Shown here: positions 45,417 to 55,505 of the stretch, piece after piece
Layout of the letters: each line of letters begins with the position of its first letter
Numbering within the stretch: position 1 is the first letter of the stretch
Assembly: GCF_016908975.1 (NCBI RefSeq)
Contig: NZ_JAFBEX010000026.1
Span: forward strand, 1-64,000
Origin: Neobacillus cucumis
Lineage (GTDB): Bacteria; Bacillota; Bacilli; Bacillales; Cytobacillaceae
Length of the DNA stretch: 64,000 nt
Direction of reading: 5' to 3'
Program-made: the position numbers and the translations under genes
The notes under the pieces: generated by a model
What the model was told of the DNA's origin: nothing
Database searches by the model: none
Seen by the model: only the letters and a program-made list of their open reading frames with translations

Positions 45417-47345
45417 TTAATTTTTCATGAAGATGGCTTGAAATTCTTTAAACGTTTTACATTTCAACAATTGCTGTACTACTTGGCTGCTATCAATAAT
45501 TTCCATAAGAGAATCATACATACATTGTAAGTCATTCGTACTGTTTCTCTCTACATTTAATAGGCAAACAAATTGCACTCTCTTACCACCCCAATCAAGT
45601 GGCTTCTTTAAAGTACATATCGTCCAAAAGGTTGAATTGGTTTGCGGGGTAATGGGATGTGGTATGGCTACAAAATTCCCATAACTAGTTGGGGAAAGTG
45701 CCTCTCTTTCGTAAACCTTTTCGATATATTGATCCTTCACCAAGCCAAATGATTGCAGCTGCTTTCCTAAGAAATCTAGTACTTCCTCCCTTGTTTCAAA
45801 TGACTTTTGGAGAAAGACAAGTTCTTCTCTAATATATTTTAACTTGTGTCCTGTTTCTTCTAATAAAACTTGTTCAATTTTTTCCAAATCACCAGCACCT
45901 AAGATGGTGTTCACATGAATAACAGGTATTGGCAGCTCCATTTGAACAGGAATCGTACTAATAAGGAAATCGACGGCATGCATGGTTATCTGATTCAGCT
46001 TATAAAATTCCGTTGTCCCGATAATTTCAAGCCTAGTTCCAAATTTAGATTGAAGTTTGGAAGCCAATAGCCGTGCACTTCCCACTCCAGAAGCACAAAC
46101 AATGATACATTTCTTCGGGCGGAAACCAATTCGTTGATTTTCTATCGCTGCACCTAAGTGGAGGGCTAAATATCCAATTTCATTTTCATTTATATCAATT
46201 TCTAATTTTCGTTTAAGGACGATTCCCGCAATAATAGCTGCCTGAAAAGCAACTGGATAATTTGCTTTAATATCCTCTAGCAGCGGGTTTGATAGGTTTA
46301 TATCGTAATGGAAACGATGAATCGCTGGCTTCAAATGAAGACACATGGCAACAATCAGTTCTTGATCATCTTTTATATTAAGGTTGAGCTCTTTATCAAT
46401 GGTTTCTAAAATTTCCTGAACAAGGTCATAGATTTGATGATCAATCAGTTCATGAATATCCTTTTCATCAAAGTGCAAATCTGTGACCATTTTTGTTCCG
46501 AGTAAATGAATCGTTATATAGGCAATTTCCGTTTCAGGAAATTTCACCTCAAATTCCCGTTCTAGTTGTTTAACAATTTCCTCGGCAACTTTATACTGCT
46601 TTTGATTATGCAATTCCTCTAATTCTTGGTTGAAAAAGGTTATATACTTTTCATTCTTGATTCGATTATAAGCAATCGCAATATGAATCACTAAATTATT
46701 TAAACCAATATCAGAAAGCGCGATATGATTTACTTTGATTTCTTCTAATATGATTTTTCGAATAATCGTTAAATCATGTTTAGAAAAGTTGGGAATACTA
46801 TGGCCTAACTCCAATTCATTTTCCATATCATTAAAGATGTGGTCAGCCATACAAAGACGAAGCATGAATTCAGTGCCTTCTAATTTAAGTCCGAAATTTG
46901 GACGTTTACTTATCGTAATTCGATAACGACATAAAATTTCTTTTACATCTTTTAGATCATTTTGTAAAGTTGATTTACTGATAAATAATTCATCTGCTAA
47001 ATCATCGAGTTTTATATATCCATCCATCAATAAGAATCTTTTAAGAACATATTGGACTCGATCTTCCGGTAATGTAGGAAGATCACCATCTTGATGGTGT
47101 TGTTCTGTTACTTCCTGCAGTAATTGCCGAAATAAATGATCCTCTTGGACGTGAAGTTGATAGCCTGTACCGCGAATGGATTTAATACTGGCACCAAATT
47201 TAGAGACAATTTCTTCTAATTCCTTTATATCATTTCGTACCGTTCTTGAAGTTACATCTAACACTTTGGCTAAATACTCACTTGTTAATGGAGTATCCGC
47301 TTTCATTAACTCACGTATGATAACTGTCATTCGAGTATTTAACAT
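45417..47345 (-). CDS. licR: LicR-type PRD transcriptional activator
   Basis: A 642-aa regulator, the length of B. subtilis LicR (641). Two N-terminal HTH units (LTSEYLAKVLDVTSRTVRNDI near 19-39; KLDDLADELFISKSTLQNDL near 105-124), two PRDs with paired His (about 180-400; HIAIAYNR, HLLGTK, HLKPAIHR, HLGAAIEN), an EIIB-like domain with Cys in IVCASGVGSARLL (near 420) and an EIIA-like domain with His in AIPHPITPQ (near 560). PTS phosphorylation sets its activity. ATG 47345 follows GTGAGGA. It presumably binds the four TTTCCGT-N6-ACGGAAA sites. Confidence 0.94.
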   Translation of the reverse strand: MLNTRMTVIIRELMKADTPLTSEYLAKVLDVTSRTVRNDIKELEEIVSKFGASIKSIRGTGYQLHVQEDHLFRQLLQEVTEQHHQDGDLPTLPEDRVQYVLKRFLLMDGYIKLDDLADELFISKSTLQNDLKDVKEILCRYRITISKRPNFGLKLEGTEFMLRLCMADHIFNDMENELELGHSIPNFSKHDLTIIRKIILEEIKVNHIALSDIGLNNLVIHIAIAYNRIKNEKYITFFNQELEELHNQKQYKVAEEIVKQLEREFEVKFPETEIAYITIHLLGTKMVTDLHFDEKDIHELIDHQIYDLVQEILETIDKELNLNIKDDQELIVAMCLHLKPAIHRFHYDINLSNPLLEDIKANYPVAFQAAIIAGIVLKRKLEIDINENEIGYLALHLGAAIENQRIGFRPKKCIIVCASGVGSARLLASKLQSKFGTRLEIIGTTEFYKLNQITMHAVDFLISTIPVQMELPIPVIHVNTILGAGDLEKIEQVLLEETGHKLKYIREELVFLQKSFETREEVLDFLGKQLQSFGLVKDQYIEKVYEREALSPTSYGNFVAIPHPITPQTNSTFWTICTLKKPLDWGGKRVQFVCLLNVERNSTNDLQCMYDSLMEIIDSSQVVQQLLKCKTFKEFQAIFMKN

Positions 47346-47702
47346 AAGAATCCTCACTTCCCCGAAAATCATTAGCTCATAATTAATGTATTTTATCATA
47401 CTATTTATCACTTTTAGTAATAAATTTGTTTTTTTAAATAAAAATTTGGTGAAAATTAAAAAAAATTGTCACATTATGACTCTTAAATCAATTTCTTCTA
47501 AACTGTGGAAAAAACATGTGAGTAGAATACGAGGTTAATAGATTACAGTAATAGAATAATGTGCTGTGAAAACGATTTATTTTTTCTAGAGAGAGGTTTA
47601 AAATAATGGTAAGATTGACAGTTTGATTCAAATCTGTACGAGGAAAACTGAAAAAATCCTTCTAAAAATTTAATTTACAGATAATGAAGGGAATGAGATT
47701 CA

Positions 47703-48002
47703 TTGGGAGACGTTTTCGTTAACGGTATAACATTAAAAAATATAAAGGTAAATGAAATAAGTGGTTATAGTGGTGTTGATGTTGAATTTACGATTAATGG
47801 ATTGAACTATCTTTTTATGATCGCCAAAAGGGAACAATTTTTCCCATTAAATATCCTCCATAAATATAAGGAACTAGATGTTTGCCCACTATGTAAACGG
47901 CGAATTTACCCATATCCAATTGGTCAACAGCCATGTTTAGAGTTAAAAAAAATCGATAGGTTGCTTTTAGAAAGATTGAATAAATTTTTACCAAAGATTT
48001 GA
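47703..48002 (+). CDS. Uncharacterised 99-aa protein with CPLC motif
   Basis: A 99-aa soluble protein. The C-terminal half has CPLCKRRIYPYP, with a third Cys in QQPCLELKK, and could hold a metal; the N-terminal half is a short beta-rich stretch (VFVNGITLKNIKVNEISGYSGVDVEF). The start is TTG at 47703 with GAAGGGAATGAG upstream, so the start is uncertain. A cre-like TGAAAACGATTTAT lies at about 47568. I do not recognise the family. A strong terminator follows. Confidence 0.7.
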   Translation: MGDVFVNGITLKNIKVNEISGYSGVDVEFTINGLNYLFMIAKREQFFPLNILHKYKELDVCPLCKRRIYPYPIGQQPCLELKKIDRLLLERLNKFLPKI

Positions 48003-48005
48003 ATT

Positions 48006-48037
48006 GAAAAAGGGAGGCTTCTGCAGCCTCCCTTTTT
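48006..48037. terminator. Bidirectional terminator before bdbC
   Basis: AAAAAGGGAGGCT pairs with AGCCTCCCTTTTT around TCTGC. It serves the CPLC protein (plus) and bdbC (minus). Confidence 0.93.
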
Positions 48038-48043
48038 CACTTT

Positions 48044-48454
48044 CTATTCTGCACTTTTGTTACGGGCTAGAACGACTAAACAAACCGTAATGATGGTAAA
48101 AGCAATAAAGGCTAACAATGGAATCGTAATAAAACCAAGCCAGTTGATGTAATCCTTGGAACATGGTACACCTGTTGTACACATTTCAAATTGCTGTAAA
48201 TAAGGGAGTTTTTGCAACAGGGTATGATACCCCGATATTAGCATCCCAATGATTGATAGTGGAAGGACATACCGATAAATACCTTGATCATTTCGATAAA
48301 AGGCTACCCCCAAAATAATCGCTAACGGGTACATAAAGATCCGCTGGTACCAGCAGAGGGTACAAGGAATAAAGTGCATCACTTCACTAAAATATAAACT
48401 ACCAAGTGTGGCGATGATTGCGGCAATCCAAGAGAGCAGCAAAGGCTTATTCAT
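48044..48454 (-). CDS. bdbC: Disulfide oxidoreductase, DsbB family (BdbC)
   Basis: A 136-aa four-helix membrane protein of the DsbB/BdbC type. The quinone-linked pair is CTLC (near 33-36), the second pair CTTGVPC (near 94-100). It reoxidises BdbD and passes electrons to quinone. ATG at 48454 overlaps the bdbD stop by 8 bp and has GAAGGGG upstream; the longer frame to 48475 is unlikely. The pair makes disulfides in exported proteins, for example in competence. Confidence 0.93.
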   Translation of the reverse strand: MNKPLLLSWIAAIIATLGSLYFSEVMHFIPCTLCWYQRIFMYPLAIILGVAFYRNDQGIYRYVLPLSIIGMLISGYHTLLQKLPYLQQFEMCTTGVPCSKDYINWLGFITIPLLAFIAFTIITVCLVVLARNKSAE

Positions 48455-49172
48455 TGTCTTTCCCCTTCGCTGCATTTTCTACCATTTTCTTCAGATCATC
48501 AATCGTCTGACCTTGAAACATTTCTCCGTCGACAAAAATCGTAGGTGTCCCGGTAACACCCAATTTTTCAGCATAATCCATATCCTTTTGCCACGCAGCA
48601 TCACTGTCTTTGGCTTCGAAGTTTTTCACAACCTTGTCCACTTCTTGAGCACTTGCCACTTCTTTTAACGTATTGGTTAAAAACTCTTCCGTATAAACAT
48701 CCATCTTTTCGTATTTTGAGTCGGTTGGTTGTTTCTGATAAAGGAGTTCGTGGAATTTCCAAAACGTATCATTTCCCAATTCTTTATAGACCGATTCAGC
48801 AAATTTAGCTGAGCGGATTGAATCAGTATTAATAAAAGAATCATTCATAAAATAGAGCTTAGCTTTTCCTGTATCTACTAAGTCTTTTTCAATAACCGGT
48901 ACCACTGTCGCAGCAAAGTTCTTGCAATTAGGGCATTTATAATCACCAAATTCAATAATCGATACTGGCGCATTCTTATCCCCGAGATAGGGCTGGTTGG
49001 AATAATCAATCGTATTGTTGGAGTTTTTGGTATCAGTTGTTTCTTGGTTTTTGTTATGATTCCCTAGAAATATAAATGCCACAAGACAGACTACCACTAA
49101 ACCAACCATCCAAAAGATAAACTTTGCAGAAGAATTACTACCACTTTTCTCGTTTTTCTTTTTATTAGCCAT
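48447..49172 (-). CDS. bdbD: Membrane-anchored thiol-disulfide oxidase (BdbD/DsbA-like)
   Basis: A 241-aa protein: lysine-rich start, one membrane anchor (about 18-37), a disordered linker, then a DsbA-like thioredoxin fold with active site CPNC (DYKCPNCKNF near 78-87) and cis-Pro loop GVTGTPTIFVDG (near 208). It oxidises thiols of secreted proteins and is regenerated by BdbC, which overlaps downstream. Confidence 0.95.
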   Translation of the reverse strand: MANKKKNEKSGSNSSAKFIFWMVGLVVVCLVAFIFLGNHNKNQETTDTKNSNNTIDYSNQPYLGDKNAPVSIIEFGDYKCPNCKNFAATVVPVIEKDLVDTGKAKLYFMNDSFINTDSIRSAKFAESVYKELGNDTFWKFHELLYQKQPTDSKYEKMDVYTEEFLTNTLKEVASAQEVDKVVKNFEAKDSDAAWQKDMDYAEKLGVTGTPTIFVDGEMFQGQTIDDLKKMVENAAKGKDNE

Positions 49173-49274
49173 ATATTAGCTCCTTTATCTTTCACTACTA
49201 CCTACAACATCCTATACCATTAAATTTTACTAAACTGAAACGATAATGCAAATAAAACAGTTTAGCTTCACAAA

Positions 49275-49312
49275 AGAATAGAAGCATTCGTCAAATGGTG
49301 AATGCTTCTTTT
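49275..49312. terminator. Terminator-like hairpin upstream of bdbD
   Basis: AGAAGCATTC pairs with GAATGCTTCT, with AT-rich flanks. It lies between the MFS gene and bdbD and could insulate them. Confidence 0.65.
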
Positions 49313-49364
49313 GCCTATTTTTATTACATAGGTGATTTTACCATTCTAACCCCATAGACCCCGC

Positions 49365-49432
49365 CTGCCAATTGCGTCAACCGCGAGGGTTCTGATAACA
49401 AAATCAACAAATGCCTTTAACACAGCCTTTTA
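49365..49432. repeat. Decayed end of a GTTGATTTT/AACAGAGCC repeat
   Basis: AAAATCAACAAATG and TTTAACACAGCC resemble the right end of the repeat at 29387-29405 (AAAATCAACAGCC, TTTAACAGAGCC). The left part is degraded. No gene is seen between 49313 and 49454. Confidence 0.45.
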
Positions 49433-49454
49433 TAAAAAAAGATTTACTAATTAA

Positions 49455-49482
49455 CGAAAAGAGTGAAAATAATTTTTCACTC
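49455..49482 (-). terminator. Terminator of the MFS gene
   Basis: GAGTGAAAA pairs with TTTTCACTC around ATTA on the minus strand, followed by TTTTCG. Confidence 0.8.
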
Positions 49483-49507
49483 CCTTTCAATGTTAATATC
49501 CACTTAA

Positions 49508-50761
49508 TTAAAAATTCTGTACCTTCGTTTTACTAGCTTTAGAATTCTTTACTTTTTCCTTCCCTAAGAAAACCAGGAAGAGTAAGCCTACGGCTGCCAA
49601 AACGGTATACATGATAATTAAACTGCCATAATTCGTCACTTGTGAAATAAAGCCGAATAACAAATAACCTAGTGTTGACCCGATTGAAGTTGTATTCATA
49701 TAAAGGGTTGTAGCCGTTCCTTGTGCTTCAGGAATAAAATCCTGAAAGTAAGAAATCGCAATCCCTCCGGTTATGGAAACTTGAGCCGCACTTAATACCT
49801 GCAGGGGATAAATTTGCCATGGCTCCGTTACAAAGTTTAATAAAAGAAAATAACTACACGCGGTAGCAAACCCGATTAAAATTAATTTGGCATTATCCAT
49901 CTTTGTAGCCAGAATCCCGACAATAATCATCATCGGAACTTCAAACATTGGCGGGACACTAAAAATGATCCCTACATCCATCTCCGTTCCATGTAATACT
50001 TTTGTTACAAACTGAGGCATGTTTAACATATGGATGGATGTAGCTGTTGATAATAAAAAAGCTGCCGCAAGAAAGGCAAAAATATGAACTTTTTTTACAT
50101 ATTTACCTACTGCAGGCGCTTTTTTCATGGATACCTGCCCTCTTGGTACATCCTTTAATAAAAAAACAATTGTCAGTAATGCCATTAAATTACCTGCAGC
50201 GACCGATAAAAATAATCCTTTAAACCCAACTGATATAAGAAGAGCTGAACCTAGTGCCGGACCCACGGTCCATGACAGTGCAAAAAACATTCGAAAAATA
50301 TTCATGATAAAGGGTGTTTGTTCTGCTGGTATGTTGGCTTGTTTAAGGGCATCGCGAGCATATGCCCATAATTGTGGAACCGCTGCTCCTGCTGTGCCCA
50401 AGACAAAAAAACCGGTTAAGGATAAGGCAAGATAATTTCTTAAGAATGCGAACAGAGTATAGCCGATGACACCAGCCGCTGCAGCAATAATCATTAATTT
50501 TTTTCGACTGGTTCTTGTATCCGATCGTTTGGCAATATAACTGCTTATCGTTACCCCGCCTATGGCCATAATCGTCATAAATACACCAAATCCAATATTA
50601 CTCATCCCTGCCTCATCAATGCCAAATATAGATGAAAAAGGGGCAAAAAAGGAGGAAGAAAGTCCAAAAATAAAATTGATTAAAAATAAGGCTGGAAAAG
50701 AAGGGATGCGCCATACAAACAAACTCTTTTCTCTTACATTCACCCACAGATTTTTTTTCAT
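49508..50761 (-). CDS. MFS transporter, sugar-efflux (SetA)-like
   Basis: A 417-aa major facilitator with 12 hydrophobic segments. The MFS loop 2-3 motif appears as SYIAKRSDTRTSRKK (near 74-88). The GTATTLYMNTTSIGSTLGYLLFG stretch (near 350) is typical of the sugar efflux (Set) branch. It may export sugars or glycosides, possibly to relieve sugar-phosphate stress near the PTS genes (inference). AATGAAGGAAA precedes the ATG. Single gene with its own terminator. Confidence 0.85.
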   Translation of the reverse strand: MKKNLWVNVREKSLFVWRIPSFPALFLINFIFGLSSSFFAPFSSIFGIDEAGMSNIGFGVFMTIMAIGGVTISSYIAKRSDTRTSRKKLMIIAAAAGVIGYTLFAFLRNYLALSLTGFFVLGTAGAAVPQLWAYARDALKQANIPAEQTPFIMNIFRMFFALSWTVGPALGSALLISVGFKGLFLSVAAGNLMALLTIVFLLKDVPRGQVSMKKAPAVGKYVKKVHIFAFLAAAFLLSTATSIHMLNMPQFVTKVLHGTEMDVGIIFSVPPMFEVPMMIIVGILATKMDNAKLILIGFATACSYFLLLNFVTEPWQIYPLQVLSAAQVSITGGIAISYFQDFIPEAQGTATTLYMNTTSIGSTLGYLLFGFISQVTNYGSLIIMYTVLAAVGLLFLVFLGKEKVKNSKASKTKVQNF

Positions 50762-50872
50762 TTTCCTTCATTCCCATCATTTATTACTCTAGCTGTTTAG
50801 AAAACTAATTCCTTATTTATATTCAGTTTTAACCAGTGGTATTTCTCTTTTCTTACTAATAGGTAAACCAAT

Positions 50873-50907
50873 AAAATGGAGATTAGTATCAGGACCAATC
50901 TCCATTT
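50873..50907 (-). terminator. Terminator of second GH1 gene
   Basis: AAATGGAGATT pairs with AATCTCCATTT on the minus strand, followed by TTATTGG. A second small hairpin, GCTGGGTTTTCCAGC, lies at 50917-50931. Confidence 0.8.
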
Positions 50908-50938
50908 ATTCAGACTGCTGGAAAACCCAGCATTATAT

Positions 50939-52360
<1,422 letters not shown>

Positions 52361-52376
52361 TCATATTTTAATCATT

Positions 52377-52550
52377 GGCTTTGTTAAACATGGATGTTGA
52401 TTTCCGCTCCAGGCGCTCAGCGAACCTGCGGGCGTGCCGAGGAGCCTCCTCGGCGATGAAAGCGCCTGTGGGGTCTCCCCTGCCCCGTACTCCCGCAGGA
52501 GTCGAGCGCCCTCCGCTCCAATCAACATCGTTCCACATTCAACAATAATC
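52377..52550. repeat. Bacillus-type GTTGATT...AATCAAC repeat, uninterrupted copy
   Basis: GGCTTTGTTAAACATGG, then GTTGATTTCCGCTCCAGGCG at one side and CCCTCCGCTCCAATCAAC at the other, with GCCGAGGAGCCTCCTCGGCG and GGGAGTACGGGGCAGGGGAG-type internal stems. It is GC-rich compared with its surroundings. It has the same family termini as the element at 29009-29387. Open frames inside are chance. Confidence 0.75.
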
Positions 52551-52605
52551 ATTAACTGAACTTATTCATCTATCAATTTCCAAGGTGATAGTTAAATACC
52601 CTATG

Positions 52606-53580
52606 TTACCAGTTAGGTACAAATCCATTAATTTCAGCTAATACCAAAGCTATTTCATCAAGAACAGGTTGTGGAATCTCAATCTCTAAAGCTTTTACAT
52701 TTTCTTCTACTTGTTCTGGTCGGCTGGCGCCAATAATGGCAGAGCTTACTCCAGGATGTTTTAAGACCCAAGCTAGCGCTAATTGGGATAGTTTAACCCC
52801 TAAATTTTGCGCAATATTCTCTAATTTTTGGACATGGCTTAGGACATCATCATTTAAGTAACTGTTAATCACGGAATTGGTTCGATCATTTGCAGCACGG
52901 CTTGAAGATGGTATTGGCTGACCCGGCTTGTATTTTCCTGTTAAAATCCCTTGTGCTAACGGGGAGAACACCACTTGACCAAGACCTTCTCGTTCACATA
53001 CTGGTAATACTTCTTTTTCAATGTACCGAACAAGCATGTTATAAATAGGCTGATTCGAAACAAGTGGTCTTAGGTTTTTCTCTTTGGCAATATGTACCGC
53101 ATCCGTTATTTGAGCAGCAGACCATTCACTTACCCCCGTGTAAAGAACCTTTCCTTGTGATACTAAATCATCAAGCGCTCTTAAGGTTTCCTCTAAAGGA
53201 GTCTCGGTATCATAACGGTGACATTGATATAAGTCGATATAATCAACACCAAGACGCTTTAGGCTGGCATCACATTGTTCAATGATATGTTTTCTAGATA
53301 GTCCCCGATCATTTGGTCCTTTTCCCATTGAAAAGTAAACCTTTGTAGCCAAGACATAACTTGAACGTGAATATTCTTTTAGTGCTTCCCCGAGAACAAC
53401 TTCTGCTGCCCCTTTGTTATACGCGTTAGCGGTATCGAAAAAGTTAATTCCCAGCTCATATGCTTTATGGATACAAGCAGCGGACTGATCCTTTTCCACA
53501 GCCGTTCCATATGTTAACCAGCTTCCTAAACCAATCTCACTTACTTTTAATCCAGAGTTTCCTAACTTTCTATATTTCAT
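52606..53580 (-). CDS. Aldo/keto reductase
   Basis: A 324-aa NADPH-dependent aldo/keto reductase of the Kv-beta/YhdN type. Tetrad residues are visible: Asp in FFDTANAY (near 50), Tyr in the same motif, Lys in LATKVYF (near 83) and His in YQCHRYD (near 121). The cofactor end GASRPEQVEENVKAL lies near 295. The substrate is unknown. It is preceded by AGGAGGGTT and a cre-like palindrome at 53638-53651, so glucose repression is possible. It lies upstream of the GH1 gene on the same strand. Confidence 0.92.
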   Translation of the reverse strand: MKYRKLGNSGLKVSEIGLGSWLTYGTAVEKDQSAACIHKAYELGINFFDTANAYNKGAAEVVLGEALKEYSRSSYVLATKVYFSMGKGPNDRGLSRKHIIEQCDASLKRLGVDYIDLYQCHRYDTETPLEETLRALDDLVSQGKVLYTGVSEWSAAQITDAVHIAKEKNLRPLVSNQPIYNMLVRYIEKEVLPVCEREGLGQVVFSPLAQGILTGKYKPGQPIPSSSRAANDRTNSVINSYLNDDVLSHVQKLENIAQNLGVKLSQLALAWVLKHPGVSSAIIGASRPEQVEENVKALEIEIPQPVLDEIALVLAEINGFVPNW

Positions 53581-53637
53581 TTTAACCCTCCTAGCGACTT
53601 ATTTTTTTAGCAAAAGGACTACATTCATCTTATATAT

Positions 53638-53651
53638 GTAAAACGTTTACA
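53638..53651 (-). promoter_or_regulatory. Cre-like site before aldo/keto reductase
   Basis: GTAAAACGTTTACA matches 12 of 14 positions of TGWAANCGNTNWCA and is almost a perfect palindrome. It lies about 58 bp upstream of the start codon. Confidence 0.6.
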
Positions 53652-53726
53652 ACTCCTATTATAAATCTTATTTTCTATTTGTCTATCTATTTTATATAAA
53701 AAGTATAGACATTTTAATAAATTAAA

Positions 53727-55505
53727 TCAACCTACTCCCAATGAGATATGTTGAGATTTTTGCAACCTCCAGTAAAATCCCTTTTTGTTTAACAACTCCT
53801 CATGTGTACCCTCTTCAAGAATTTTTCCTTTATCAATAAATAAGATCTTTGTCGCCGATTGAATCGTCGACAATCTATGGGCAATGATAAAAGAAGTTCG
53901 GCCTGCTAATAAGGTTTCCAAACCTCTTTGCAGTGCAAGTTCCGTTTCTGTATCAATCGATGATGTCGCCTCATCTAAAATAAGGATTTTCGGATCCGCT
54001 AATAACGCCCTTGCGAAGGAAATGAGCTGTCTTTGACCAGTAGAGAGCCTCGTTCCCCTTTCATTTACTTCTGTTAGATAGCCATCTTTTAAGTAGATAA
54101 TAAATGGATGAGCTTGAACAGCCTTCGCAGCCTTGATCACTTCTTCATCCGTTGCATCAAGGCGGCCGTAACGGATATTGTCCATGATCGTACCTGAAAA
54201 AATAAAAGGATCCTGCAGCATTACCCCCATTTGTTTCCGAAGAGATGGAAGCGTTACAGTTGCAATATCAACATCATCCACTTTAATTTCACCGCTTTTC
54301 AGATTATAAAAACGACTGATTAAACTAACGATGGTCGTCTTTCCTGAACCTGTAGCACCAACAAGTGCAATGGTATCACCTGGATTTACTTTTATATTAA
54401 TGTTATCCAGAATTCGTTCTTCTTCATATCCAAACACAACATGGTTAAACTCTACTTTTCCTTTTATGGTACCAAGTTCAACGGCTTGTGGATGATCGAT
54501 TATGGTTGGCTTTTCATCCATCATTTCAAAGATCCGCTCTAAATAAGCCATCGCATTAATGATCGCATTGTAGAAGTTCCCAATATTTGCAAGAGGGGTC
54601 CAAAACATCCAAATATAACCAACGAACGCAACTAGTGCACCTACGGAAACTCCATGACCGATTGAAGCAATTCCTATCACATAAATCAACGAAACAGTGA
54701 GGACAGAAATGTTCTCAATCGAAGGCCAAAGTAAGAATTGAATATATACCGCTTTCATCCAAGATTTTCGATACCCATCTGAAACCTCTTCAAATATTCT
54801 TTTATTTTCTTCTTCCCGGGTAAAGGCTTGCGTTACTTTCATTCCATTAATACTTTCATGAATATAGGCATTCATATTGGACTGCTTATTACTTAAGTCT
54901 TGCCATGCCTTACGCTGCGCATTTTTTATCAGGAAAATAACCACTGCCAAGATGGGAAAACCCGCCATCGTATAGAGCGTAAGCTTCATATCAATCGATA
55001 GCATAAACCCCAAAATGACAATTAAGCTAAATAGGTCGGTAACTAGATTAATCAACCCATTCGAAAGTAAATCACTTAAGGAATTCACATAATTGACGAC
55101 ACGAACTAAGATTTTCCCGTGTGGTCTGTTATCAAAAAAGGAGAAGGAAAGCTTTTGTAAATGGACAAATAGATCTTCTCTCAATTTTTGGATGACACTT
55201 TGTCCGATTTCAGACATCATTCTAATCCGATATTTCATACATATTCCCGTTAGTACCAATGCCAATAGGTAAATTCCTGCAAGAATTAGAAGACCTGTAA
55301 CATTCTTATTTGGGATTTCTTGATCAATGGCTTGCTTTATTAAGTAGGGACCAAGCAGATTTGCCCCACTGGCCACAAGCATTATCAGGACGGTTAGTAC
55401 GATTTTTTGCTTATATGGCTTCAAATAGCCAAACAACCTCTTTAAATGCAAAAAACTAAAGGGAGTTTCAAGCTCTTCGTCTACATTAAATTTATTACGC
55501 GCCAA
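53727..55505 (-). CDS. Heterodimeric ABC exporter, catalytic-Walker-B subunit
   Basis: A 592-aa half transporter with six membrane helices (about 30-320) and an ATPase domain: Walker A GATGSGKTT (near 375), signature LSTGQRQL (non-canonical Thr), Walker B LILDEATSS with the catalytic Glu, H-loop IAHRLS. It overlaps its partner gene by 11 bp. Together they form one canonical ATP site (this Walker B plus the partner's LSGGQ) and one degenerate site, as in BmrCD and TM287/288. Likely a drug, lipid or peptide exporter; substrate unknown. Confidence 0.92.
   Translation of the reverse strand: MARNKFNVDEELETPFSFLHLKRLFGYLKPYKQKIVLTVLIMLVASGANLLGPYLIKQAIDQEIPNKNVTGLLILAGIYLLALVLTGICMKYRIRMMSEIGQSVIQKLREDLFVHLQKLSFSFFDNRPHGKILVRVVNYVNSLSDLLSNGLINLVTDLFSLIVILGFMLSIDMKLTLYTMAGFPILAVVIFLIKNAQRKAWQDLSNKQSNMNAYIHESINGMKVTQAFTREEENKRIFEEVSDGYRKSWMKAVYIQFLLWPSIENISVLTVSLIYVIGIASIGHGVSVGALVAFVGYIWMFWTPLANIGNFYNAIINAMAYLERIFEMMDEKPTIIDHPQAVELGTIKGKVEFNHVVFGYEEERILDNINIKVNPGDTIALVGATGSGKTTIVSLISRFYNLKSGEIKVDDVDIATVTLPSLRKQMGVMLQDPFIFSGTIMDNIRYGRLDATDEEVIKAAKAVQAHPFIIYLKDGYLTEVNERGTRLSTGQRQLISFARALLADPKILILDEATSSIDTETELALQRGLETLLAGRTSFIIAHRLSTIQSATKILFIDKGKILEEGTHEELLNKKGFYWRLQKSQHISLGVG

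Noticed and set aside
52361-52552. 63-codon open frame on the minus strand
   Set aside because: Contained in the GC-rich GTTGATT-type repeat, with no ribosome site.
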